Part shown: one piece after another, positions 1 through 6,220 of the stretch | Layout: every line of letters starts with the position of its first letter | Numbering within the stretch: position 1 is the stretch's first letter | Origin: Deltaproteobacteria bacterium | GTDB lineage: Bacteria > Desulfobacterota > Desulfarculia > Adiutricales > Adiutricaceae | DNA length: 8,889 bases | Direction of reading: 5' to 3' | Assembly: GCA_031279155.1 (NCBI GenBank) | Contig: JAITJB010000333.1 | Span: 1 to 8,889 of the forward strand | Translations under genes and position numbers: made by a program | The notes under the pieces: generated by a model | Seen by the model: the letters and a program-made list of their open reading frames with translations, nothing else | What the model was told of the DNA's origin: nothing | Database searches by the model: none

Positions 1-20
1 TCATCATGGGAGAATGAATT

Positions 21-254
21 ATGTTATCGATTTTCTTTAGAATGTGCGATTACGCAAGTGTTCGCTGGCCTGGTCTCTTCGCGCGTGACAAAAGGGGTGT
101 CACTACAATTGAGTACGCCATCCTGGCCTCTGGTTTAGCTATCCTTATCTACTCGCTAATTGCTGAAGGTGGTGAATTCTCTAATACTATAAATTCAGTT
201 TTTAAAAGAGTCACAGAGTTGATTGAGCCTGATGATGGCACAGGGAATCAGTAA
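21..254 (+). CDS. flp: Flp-type type IVb/IVc major pilin precursor
   Basis: This is the structural subunit of the Flp (Tad) pilus, made as a 77-residue prepilin. The Flp signature is clear: RG followed by VTTIEYAILASGLAILI. Cleavage after G26 would put Glu at +5 (E31) and Tyr at +6 (Y32), the canonical Flp arrangement, and leave a mature pilin of about 51 residues with one hydrophobic helix (about 30-47) and a short acidic tail. The start is supported by GGGAGA at 8-13, 7 bases upstream. The next ATG (42) has no ribosome binding site. The 26-residue leader is long for an Flp pilin and contains a cysteine (C9). The stop overlaps the tadV start (TAATG), so the pilin is coupled to its peptidase. 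Family assignment is firm; that it is the major pilin is inferred from its position, since anything upstream is outside the window. Confidence 0.93.
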   Translation: MLSIFFRMCDYASVRWPGLFARDKRGVTTIEYAILASGLAILIYSLIAEGGEFSNTINSVFKRVTELIEPDDGTGNQ

Positions 255-682
255 TGAGCTTGGTTTTAGCCCTTATGGCTGTTTTGGTTTTGGGCTGGGC
301 GGCTGTTAGCGACGTTAGAAGCCTGACAATTCCCAACAGCTTAGTCATAGCCCTGGCCGCTCTGGCCTTGGTCAACGCCCTGATAGCGGGTTCTTTAGAT
401 GCCTTAGGGTGGGTTGGCTGCTTAGGTTGTTTGATCATAGGTATCATACTATGGAAAGCCAAAATCATAGGAGCCGGCGATGTCAAACTGGCAGCCGCCG
501 CGCTCCTATGGCTACCTGGTCAGGTAATAGACTTCCTTTTTCTCACGGCTATCTTAGGCGGCCTCGTCTCCCTGGTTTACCTGGTGAAGGGGCGTATCGT
601 CAAAAAGAAAGCCAAGCAGATCCCTTACGGCCTGCCCCTGTCGATTGCGACTGTGGCTTTGATGGCTTTGGCTCGCTTTTAG
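254..682 (+). CDS. tadV: Prepilin peptidase TadV/CpaA (A24 family)
   Basis: This inner-membrane aspartic peptidase removes the leader of Flp prepilin and probably of TadE/TadF pseudopilins. Both expected catalytic aspartates are visible: D20 in AAVSDVRSLTIPN and D76 in the GxGD motif GAGDVKL (73-79). An IPYG motif sits at 123-126, as in other A24 enzymes. At 142 residues it is the compact form, made almost entirely of hydrophobic segments. It lacks the N-terminal methyltransferase domain of PilD-type enzymes, as is normal for TadV/CpaA. The ATG overlaps the flp stop by one base, and AGGGAA at 242-247 is a fair ribosome binding site. A longer + frame reading inside the gene (409-711) is an out-of-frame shadow. 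Confidence 0.92.
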   Translation: MSLVLALMAVLVLGWAAVSDVRSLTIPNSLVIALAALALVNALIAGSLDALGWVGCLGCLIIGIILWKAKIIGAGDVKLAAAALLWLPGQVIDFLFLTAILGGLVSLVYLVKGRIVKKKAKQIPYGLPLSIATVALMALARF

Positions 683-728
683 GGCTATATTTTAAATATT
701 ATTGTTTTTAAGTGCTAGAGCCTCAAGT

Positions 729-733
729 GGAAG
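729..733 (+). promoter_or_regulatory. Ribosome binding site that fixes the rcpC start
   Basis: GGAAG lies 7 bases before the ATG at 741. The frame is open back to an ATG at 702, but that start has only AT-rich sequence before it and would add 13 polar residues ahead of the membrane anchor. The 741 start gives a normal N-terminal anchor. Confidence 0.7.
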
Positions 734-740
734 TGACATT

Positions 741-1619
741 ATGATAAGAAGTTTATCAAAATATGCAATTTTAGTGTTGATAATTTTTGTAATGGTGGTC
801 TTTCTCAACAGGTATTTTTCTGCTAATCAATCTGTCGCCACTGGGGGCGGGATTTCCACGCCTAAATCGACACAGTGTTTGGCCATCAGCCAAGATGTGA
901 ATCAAGGCGCCTTTTTGGACCAAAAATCACTTGAATGGCACGATTGTCGCCAATTGTCTGATGTAGCCGGGGCCGACGATTATTTTTGGCGGGACAATAT
1001 CAACTCCGCCTCCCTTATTGGGGCGGTTACGAGGGTCCGCAAAGCTAAAGGCGATCTCCTCATGAATAGGGAGGTTATCCTCCCAGGGGAGAGCGATTTT
1101 CTCTCAGCCGTTTTAAAACCAGGTACTAGGGCCGTGGCCATCCGGGTAGACGACGTCACCGGCGGGGCTGGCTTGATAAGGCCCGGTAATCTGGTCGACG
1201 TTATAGTATCAGGTAAGTTTAACCATGAATCTTCAGGGTTTAGTGAAGTGGCCACGGCCAAAACATTATTAAATGGCGTTCGGGTTTTGGCCGTCAACCG
1301 CGATATCGTCTTGCAGGATCAAGGCAGTAAATCTGATTCATCGAATTCTAGATTAATTACAAGGGACAACAAAGGCACCATAACCCTGGAAGTGGCCCCC
1401 AAAGAGGTCGAGCTCTTGACGGTAGCCAGAACCATGGGAACGCTTTCGCTCTCTCTTTGCGCGATTGAAGATGATAATGGTACTGTGGCAACCGTGGCCG
1501 CAGGGCCTACGTTGGCCAGCGAAATCGTCCGTCCAAAAGGTACCACCGCTAAAGATCCAGCTCCCAAAAGCGTGGTGACCATGTATGGCTCTGACAAAAG
1601 GCAGCAGTTAAACCGCTGA
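741..1619 (+). CDS. rcpC: Flp pilus assembly protein RcpC/CpaB
   Basis: This is a periplasmic, inner-membrane-anchored Tad component thought to work with the RcpA secretin. The 292-residue protein starts with a single membrane segment (about 8-23). A SAF-like region follows (about 45-115, from CLAISQDVNQG to NREVILPGE). The RcpC/CpaB core follows (about 116-240), with family-typical stretches LKPGTRAVAIRVDDVTGGAG (125-144), RPGNLVDVIVSG, LLNGVRVLAV and TITLEVAPKEVELLTVAR. A loosely structured tail carries VVTMYGSDKR, matching the short C-terminal strand seen in CpaB proteins. C46 and C69 both fall in the SAF-like region and could pair in the periplasm. A polar insert at about 191-211 (lower GC than its flanks) separates two core strands. 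The gene follows tadV after 58 AT-rich bases and precedes the internal terminator-like element. Confidence 0.9.
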   Translation: MIRSLSKYAILVLIIFVMVVFLNRYFSANQSVATGGGISTPKSTQCLAISQDVNQGAFLDQKSLEWHDCRQLSDVAGADDYFWRDNINSASLIGAVTRVRKAKGDLLMNREVILPGESDFLSAVLKPGTRAVAIRVDDVTGGAGLIRPGNLVDVIVSGKFNHESSGFSEVATAKTLLNGVRVLAVNRDIVLQDQGSKSDSSNSRLITRDNKGTITLEVAPKEVELLTVARTMGTLSLSLCAIEDDNGTVATVAAGPTLASEIVRPKGTTAKDPAPKSVVTMYGSDKRQQLNR

Positions 1620-1645
1620 CGACCGACCTAGCCGTTGGAAAACCT

Positions 1646-1688
1646 GATGGTGATAAGGCCCTGGCCTTTTTTGAGCCAAATCACCATC
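1646..1688 (+). terminator. Nested hairpin after rcpC, possible terminator or attenuator
   Basis: A perfect 9-base inverted repeat, GATGGTGAT (1646-1654) and ATCACCATC (1680-1688), encloses a smaller hairpin, AAGGC/GCCTT with loop CCTG (1655-1668), which runs directly into T6 (1667-1672). The inner stem plus T-run resembles a weak intrinsic terminator. The outer stem has no T-run after it and may instead protect the 3' end of the flp-tadV-rcpC transcript. The structure is plain in the sequence; its activity is inferred. Confidence 0.5.
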
Positions 1689-1795
1689 TAATAATCAGAA
1701 AAGGATTTCTTCGGTAGGGTTTAAAATTGAAAAGGTCCTAGAATTGACGGGATATTTCTCGTGGGTTAAAGATCTGTCTTGGCTCTTACATTTAA

Positions 1796-1801
1796 TATAA
1801 T
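1796..1801 (+). promoter_or_regulatory. Promoter-like -10 element upstream of rcpA
   Basis: A perfect TATAAT lies 29 bases before the rcpA ATG, inside a strongly AT-rich stretch (1787-1830). At 17-base spacing the -35 region is TCTGTC, a poor match to TTGACA, so this would be a weak or activator-dependent sigma-70-type promoter. A TTGACG at 1744-1749 has only TAAAGA at the right distance. Together with the preceding hairpin, it suggests that rcpA and the genes after it can be transcribed separately from the pilin. Confidence 0.35.
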
Positions 1802-1829
1802 TATTTTTTGATAATAAAGGTTAATTTTA

Positions 1830-3302
1830 ATGTTAGTTAGATATTTATTATTAAATTCTATAATCTTGGGCTTGCTTTTGGCTTCCAGCCTGGCCACGGC
1901 CCAAGATCTGCCTCCTGGCCAAGCGAGTGAGGTCCAGATTCATAGCGCTGATCGCCGCTTAGATCTACACGTCAGCCGGGGGTTAATCGTCAGCATGGGC
2001 CGCGACGCGGCTTCGGTCTTCGTAGCCGAGCCTGAGATAGCCAGCTACCAGGTGGTTAACCCATCGACTATTTTGGTTTTTGGCCGCCTCCCCGGTCAGA
2101 CGACCTTGGTGGCTTTAGATGATCAAGGTAGTCCGATTTACAGCGCCACCGTGTCTGTGAGTTACAACACCGGCCCCATGATCGAGGCCCTTAAGAGGGA
2201 ATTTCCCTCGCTTAATCTCAAACTAACCTCAGCCGCCGACGGGGTGGCTGTTTCAGGTGTGGTACCAAACGCCCAGGTGGCCTCAGACGTCATCGCCTTA
2301 TTAGATTCCTTTGTCCAGCTCGGTCGGCCCTCGCCGGCAGTTTATGGTTCGTCGTCTGGTTCTAGTAGCGCCTCAGGTGAGGAAGGGTCCTCCGGCGCGG
2401 CTTCGGGCAGCGGGACGCTGGCTTCCCGTTACGGCAGGATAATTAACCGATTGACCATAAACGTGCCCACCCAGGTCAATATCCGGGTCAGGGTGGCTGA
2501 GGTTAACCGCAACCTCTCAGATAGATTGGGTATTAAATGGTTTAATACACCGTTCTCCAGAGTCGGCGGTAAAGCTTTCGTCTTTGGCATGGTCGATAGT
2601 CCAATTTTTGATTTCTTACGGTTAGAAGAATTTCCCGGCATACCCGAAGGGTTTGTCCCGGATTTTGGGGCTCTAATCGACGCTTTGGCTCAGGAGGAGT
2701 TGGTCTCGGTTTTAGCTGAACCAAATCTGACGGTCATGAGCGGAGATACGGCCAGCTTTTTAGCCGGTGGTCAGATACCCTTTCCCGTGGCTCAGGGCGA
2801 GGGTCAGATCTCCGTTGAGTTTAAGGATTTCGGCGTTCTCTTAGCCGTCACCCCCACGGTTCTTTCCCAAGATCATGTCAGCCTACGGTTAAGGCCTGAG
2901 GTCAGCGAGCCCTCCTGGGCTTACGGCATCAGGGACGGCAATCTGGAAGTGCCAGGTTTTATCATCCGCCGGGCTGAGACGACCATAGAGCTAGCCTCAG
3001 GTCAGAGTTTTGTCATCGGCGGCTTATTGCAGAGTAATTTAGAGCAAACCGTGGAAAAGATCCCATTTTTAGGCGATCTTCCCATCTTAGGCGCTCTGGC
3101 CCGCTCCCAATCCTTCCAAAGAGGAGAGACCGAGCTTTTGATCATCGCCACCGCTTATTTGGCTCAACCTTCCAATGGAACTGACATAATGCTCCCCAAC
3201 GCCAACGTGACCATACCGAGCGCGGTGGAGAGATTTTTCTTGGGCTCCAAGCCCAAAGTGACCCCTGGCCCCTTGGTTCCTTCAAGTTATCTGTATTATT
3301 AA
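1830..3302 (+). CDS. rcpA: Flp pilus outer-membrane secretin RcpA/CpaC
   Basis: This forms the outer-membrane channel through which the Flp pilus passes. The 490-residue protein has a signal peptide (positive N-terminus, hydrophobic 5-22, ATA|Q cleavage after A24). An N-terminal pilus-formation domain follows (about 42-112: LDLHVSRGLIVSMG, VFVAEPEIASYQVV, TILVFGRLPGQTTLVAL), then a BON-like segment (about 115-165), a Ser/Gly linker (173-195) and the secretin core (about 205-446). Diagnostic core stretches are LAEPNLTVMSGDTASFLAGG (295-314), ISVEFKDFGVLLAVTPTV, the conserved VPGF at 374-377, and the secretin signature from GQSFVIGGLL (391-400) through KIPFLGDLPILG (410-421). The last 45 residues extend past the core with no motif I know. 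The start has AAAGG at 1816-1820. The gene opens the second transcriptional block. Confidence 0.95.
   Translation: MLVRYLLLNSIILGLLLASSLATAQDLPPGQASEVQIHSADRRLDLHVSRGLIVSMGRDAASVFVAEPEIASYQVVNPSTILVFGRLPGQTTLVALDDQGSPIYSATVSVSYNTGPMIEALKREFPSLNLKLTSAADGVAVSGVVPNAQVASDVIALLDSFVQLGRPSPAVYGSSSGSSSASGEEGSSGAASGSGTLASRYGRIINRLTINVPTQVNIRVRVAEVNRNLSDRLGIKWFNTPFSRVGGKAFVFGMVDSPIFDFLRLEEFPGIPEGFVPDFGALIDALAQEELVSVLAEPNLTVMSGDTASFLAGGQIPFPVAQGEGQISVEFKDFGVLLAVTPTVLSQDHVSLRLRPEVSEPSWAYGIRDGNLEVPGFIIRRAETTIELASGQSFVIGGLLQSNLEQTVEKIPFLGDLPILGALARSQSFQRGETELLIIATAYLAQPSNGTDIMLPNANVTIPSAVERFFLGSKPKVTPGPLVPSSYLYY
2346..2414 (+). repeat. Low-complexity Ser/Gly-coding segment in the secretin
   Basis: Twenty-three codons (residues 173-195 of RcpA) encode almost only Ser, Gly and Ala, with one Glu pair (E184-E185). 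The segment lies between the N-terminal periplasmic domains and the secretin core, where a flexible hinge would be tolerated. Such a stretch may vary in length between strains. Confidence 0.75.
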
Positions 3303-3341
3303 GTGCTATTAATTCTATCATGAATAAATAATAGGTTTTGT

Positions 3342-3719
3342 ATGAATTTAAAATATCAATCACCCATTTTTTTGATTTTACTGTTGGCCGCTTCTCTGAT
3401 GACTTTGGGGGGGTGCTTGACCCAAAACAATTATCTGCTCCAAAACCAATACGGCCCTCAGTTCGATAACACCAGGCCCCCCGTTTCGCCCTTGGAAGGG
3501 AACTGGCTATCGACTAAGAGCGTCAGCCGCGACTTCGGACTGGCGACCAATGTCAGTCTGGGCCAGGAAATTACCGATCGCACAGAACTCGCCACGCCTA
3601 AAACCTTAGGTAAGAGCAATCCCATGGCCTCTGTCGGCGCCGTTGAGCGCTACCAGAAGGGTCAGGTACGTGCGCTACCTGAGATAAGCTTAGAAGCTGG
3701 CGGGGAATCTAGCCAATGA
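3342..3719 (+). CDS. Small lipoprotein at the rcpB/cpaD position, unrecognised
   Basis: This encodes a 125-residue predicted lipoprotein. A lipoprotein signal peptide (K4, hydrophobic 8-22) ends in a good lipobox, LGGC, with acylated C25. Residue +2 is Leu, not Asp, so under the Lol rule it should go to the outer membrane. The mature 101 residues are polar, rich in Asn/Gln at first (QNNYLLQNQYGPQFDN), with no further membrane segment and no domain I recognise. Between secretin and TadZ, tad loci usually carry rcpB/cpaD, a longer outer-membrane protein. This product is shorter and I cannot see the CpaD pattern, so a pilotin-like or RcpB-like role is inference from position only. It lies 39 bases after rcpA; the ribosome binding site is weak (TAGG, about 3332-3335). 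Its stop overlaps the tadZ start. Confidence 0.82.
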   Translation: MNLKYQSPIFLILLLAASLMTLGGCLTQNNYLLQNQYGPQFDNTRPPVSPLEGNWLSTKSVSRDFGLATNVSLGQEITDRTELATPKTLGKSNPMASVGAVERYQKGQVRALPEISLEAGGESSQ

Positions 3720-4918
3720 TGAGGAGCAGCATGAGTTCAAGAGCCCTAGATGAATCCGGGATAAAGCGCCCCAAGGCCGGTCTCTATTTGACCGATGAGG
3801 CGCTTATGAAGTCGACCTTGTCGCTGTTGGAAACCGGCGGAGGCCCGCTAGAAGCCTCGGCTAAAATCTCCAATGGCGACGCTTGGAATAACATACCCGC
3901 CGCCGACTTGTCTTCTCTCTCGGTTGCGGTTTTCGATCTTAAAGATCAAGATAACCTCATGGACAAGGCCAAGGATCTTTTGGAGCGCTGTGAGCAAGAT
4001 ACCGCCGTCATTGTCTTAGGTCGCGAGGACAACCTTAAAACCTACCGTAGGCTTAAAGCTATCGGTGTTTCAGATTATTTTTCTTACCCCATCCAAGCCG
4101 GCGAGTTAGCCGAAAGCGTCTCCCGTCTCTCTAGCGGGACAAGGGAGAAACCTCAGGCTACTGGCCATATTATTGCTGTCCATGGTGTTCGCGGGGGCTT
4201 GGGGTCGGGGCTTTTGGCCGCAGGCTTAAGCGTGGTTACGGCTGAAGATTACGGTCGCCAGGTGGCGGTCGTAGATTCGTGTTTGTCATCACCGACCGTT
4301 GAGGGCTATCTGGGAGTAAATACTTCGGGCAATCTCGATATCTTATTGGATGCCAAAGATCGTCTCGACAAAGTTCTCTTAAGTCAAGCCATCATCAGGC
4401 CATCAGAGCGTCTGGCCCTCCTTTCCGGGCAACTGCCGCCGGATGGTCATCCGACCGTCTGGCCGGACTCGGTTAAAATCCTCTCAAGCTTATTAGCCGA
4501 GCAATACCGCTACCAGATCTGGCGCAGCCAATCGGGCTCGCCTTTGGAAGCGGAATTACTGGCCGCAGCTAAGGTGGTCGTCCTTTTGACCGGCGGCGCT
4601 CTCCCCTGCGCGAGAAGCACGAAAAACACCTATACTTGGCTATCGCAGAACAACAAATCGGCCAAGGTGGTCTTAGTCTACAACCAGGTCAGCCCGGAAC
4701 CGACAATCCCTCCAACCTATCTAGCCAAGGCCTTGGGTGTGGAATTTGATCTGATCATCCCCTACATCAAGGGCTTGGGCTCAGATTTAGTTAACGAGGT
4801 CCCGCTAAACAAGAAAAAGCATCAGCTCTATAAGCAGCTGACAAATCTGGCCAAATTAATTATGAGCCAAGCTGCTCCGGAACCGCCATCTTCTTGGTTT
4901 AAATTCTGGAGGCGCTAG
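3716..4918 (+). CDS. tadZ: TadZ/CpaE-like localisation protein (ParA/MinD family) with degenerate P-loop
   Basis: TadZ/CpaE proteins place the Tad apparatus at its cell site. The 400-residue product has an N-terminal receiver-like domain (about 20-140: GLYLTDEALMKSTLSLLE, LSVAVFDLKD, TAVIVLGRE, RRLKAIGVSDYFSYP) and a C-terminal ParA/MinD-fold domain (about 150-385: IIAVHGVRGGLGSGLLAAGL, VAVVDSCLSSPTVEGYLG, VVVLLTGGALPCARST, KVVLVYNQV). The Walker A position reads RGGLGSG (159-165). Both lysines of the KGGxGK[ST] motif are missing and the final Ser/Thr is Gly, while the second-motif Asp (D187) remains. ATP hydrolysis is therefore doubtful, as for some other TadZ proteins. The product ends in WFKFWRR, an aromatic/basic tail that could touch the membrane (inference). 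The ATG at 3716 overlaps the upstream stop; ATGs at 3719 and 3731 are alternatives. Confidence 0.88.
   Translation: MMRSSMSSRALDESGIKRPKAGLYLTDEALMKSTLSLLETGGGPLEASAKISNGDAWNNIPAADLSSLSVAVFDLKDQDNLMDKAKDLLERCEQDTAVIVLGREDNLKTYRRLKAIGVSDYFSYPIQAGELAESVSRLSSGTREKPQATGHIIAVHGVRGGLGSGLLAAGLSVVTAEDYGRQVAVVDSCLSSPTVEGYLGVNTSGNLDILLDAKDRLDKVLLSQAIIRPSERLALLSGQLPPDGHPTVWPDSVKILSSLLAEQYRYQIWRSQSGSPLEAELLAAAKVVVLLTGGALPCARSTKNTYTWLSQNNKSAKVVLVYNQVSPEPTIPPTYLAKALGVEFDLIIPYIKGLGSDLVNEVPLNKKKHQLYKQLTNLAKLIMSQAAPEPPSSWFKFWRR
3721..3726 (+). promoter_or_regulatory. GAGGAG that may shift the tadZ start to 3731
   Basis: GAGGAG lies just inside the long reading of tadZ, 4 bases before an in-frame ATG at 3731. 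The earlier ATG at 3716 instead has GGGGA at 3702-3706, 9 bases away. Both are plausible, and the protein differs by only 5 residues at a poorly conserved end. Confidence 0.4.
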
Positions 4919-6220
4919 ATGAGCAAAAACGTCCAAAGTAGCTTAATCGTCGGCACAGGCTACTCCAGGATCAATTTAGACAAAGACCTGTACCAAAGGC
5001 TCAGAACGTACGTGTTAGATCACGTAAATCCTGAGGCGGCCTTGTCGATGAACCTGGATAGCTTGAAGGCCGCTCTATCTGAGGTGATAGCGCAAGCTGT
5101 CGTCAATTTTAACTTATTTTTAAACGGTTTTGAGCAGCGCGTTTTGGTGCGAGAAATCGCTGACGATATGGTCAGGCTCGGGCCCATACAGCCGTTAATG
5201 GACAATCCGGAAATCAGCGATATCTTAGTTAACGGCGTAGATCAGGTCTTAATCGAGCGCCATGGGCTGTTAGAACCCACCAACGTTCGCTTCCGCGACG
5301 CTAACCACTTGATGAATCTGGCTCAGCGCATCGCCAACACCGTTGGGCGCCGCATCGATGAGAGTTCACCTATGGTTGACGCCCGCCTCAAAGACGGCTC
5401 CAGGGTCAACATTATCGCCCCTCCCTTATCTCTGAGCGGTGTTTGTATATCGATTCGTAAATTTACCGAAGAGATTATCGATCTCGATCAAATGGTGGAA
5501 AACGGCTGTTTGGATGCCAAAATGGCCGATTTTCTTAAAATGGCCTGCCGGGCCAGGCTCAATATCTTAATCTCTGGCGGCACCGGGGCCGGGAAAACCA
5601 CGCTTTTAAATGCCTTATCCCAATTTATCGGTCGTGATGAACGCGTCATCACCATTGAGGACGCAGCCGAGCTCAGGCTCGATCAACCCTACGTCGTTAA
5701 GCTGGAAACCCGTTCGGCCAACGTTGAGGGTACCGGCGAGGTCACTCAAAGGGATTTAGTCAGAAACTGTCTCAGGATGAGGCCAGATCGCATAATCGTC
5801 GGCGAGGTGCGCGGCGCCGAAGCTCTAGATATGCTCCAAGCCATGAACACCGGTCACGATGGATCTTTTTCAACCGTCCACGCCAATACTCCCTCTGACG
5901 CCTTGATACGCATGGAAAACATGCTCAATATGGGAGCGACCTACATGAGTTCGGAATTGGTTCGGCGCCTGTTAGCCTCGGCTTTGGATCTGATAGTTCA
6001 AATCGAGCGCGACAGCACCGGAGCTAGACGGGTAGTCCAGATTTGTGAGGTGGTACCATCTGTAGCCCACGGGGTTGAGTGCTTAGATCTGTTTTATTTC
6101 CATAGAGATATCGACCAATTACAATTCATTCAAACCGACCATCGCCCATCTTTTGATCAAAAAGTCGTGGCTTATGGTCTTTATGATAAATACCAGGAGC
6201 TATTCAGTGTCGCTAGTTGA
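4919..6220 (+). CDS. tadA: Flp pilus assembly ATPase TadA/CpaF
   Basis: This is the cytoplasmic secretion ATPase that powers Flp pilus assembly. The 433-residue product has the VirB11/CpaF layout. An N-terminal domain (about 15-185) holds GPIQPLMDNPEISDILVNG and RRIDESSPMVDARLKDGSRV. The RecA-like domain follows, with Walker A GGTGAGKTT (220-228, K226), the Asp box TIEDAAELRL (245-254), Walker B RIIVGEVRG (291-299, E296) and the His box from GHDGSFSTVHANT (312-324) through ALIRMENM. Every key motif is intact, so the enzyme should be active. Length is normal for CpaF. The start directly follows the tadZ stop (TAGATG), with GGAGG at 4908-4912 spaced 6 bases. It is the likely motor for the TadB/TadC platform encoded next. 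Confidence 0.97.
   Translation: MSKNVQSSLIVGTGYSRINLDKDLYQRLRTYVLDHVNPEAALSMNLDSLKAALSEVIAQAVVNFNLFLNGFEQRVLVREIADDMVRLGPIQPLMDNPEISDILVNGVDQVLIERHGLLEPTNVRFRDANHLMNLAQRIANTVGRRIDESSPMVDARLKDGSRVNIIAPPLSLSGVCISIRKFTEEIIDLDQMVENGCLDAKMADFLKMACRARLNILISGGTGAGKTTLLNALSQFIGRDERVITIEDAAELRLDQPYVVKLETRSANVEGTGEVTQRDLVRNCLRMRPDRIIVGEVRGAEALDMLQAMNTGHDGSFSTVHANTPSDALIRMENMLNMGATYMSSELVRRLLASALDLIVQIERDSTGARRVVQICEVVPSVAHGVECLDLFYFHRDIDQLQFIQTDHRPSFDQKVVAYGLYDKYQELFSVAS
6195..6199 (+). promoter_or_regulatory. AGGAG that sets a GTG start for tadB
   Basis: AGGAG lies 7 bases before GTG 6207, inside the end of tadA. In-frame ATGs at 6153, 6174 and 6183 have no comparable site and would add a polar, basic extension before the first membrane helix. 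Confidence 0.75.

Noticed and set aside
211..486. Minus-strand open frame of 91 codons across flp/tadV
   Set aside because: It is antisense to the well-supported flp and tadV genes, has a biased shadow composition (Thr/Ala/Lys-rich) and no ribosome binding site.
687..710. ATATT/AATAT inverted repeat with T-rich tail after tadV
   Set aside because: A five-base all-AT stem would be too unstable for a terminator. The gap is simply AT-rich.
409..711. Plus-strand open frame of 100 codons inside and past tadV
   Set aside because: It is out of frame with tadV, which has intact catalytic motifs. The translation is Arg/Pro-rich with no domain.
1780..1793. TGGC resembling the -24 half of a sigma-54 promoter
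   Set aside because: There is no GC at the required spacing downstream; the sequence there is ACATTT.
708..3308. Shared TTAAGTGCTA after tadV (708-717) and at the rcpA stop (3299-3308)
   Set aside because: Ten-base matches are expected many times by chance in a window this size, and neither copy has symmetry or a clear role.
3142..3363. Minus-strand open frame of 73 codons over the rcpA end
   Set aside because: It mostly mirrors the secretin C-terminus and has no plausible start signal or domain.
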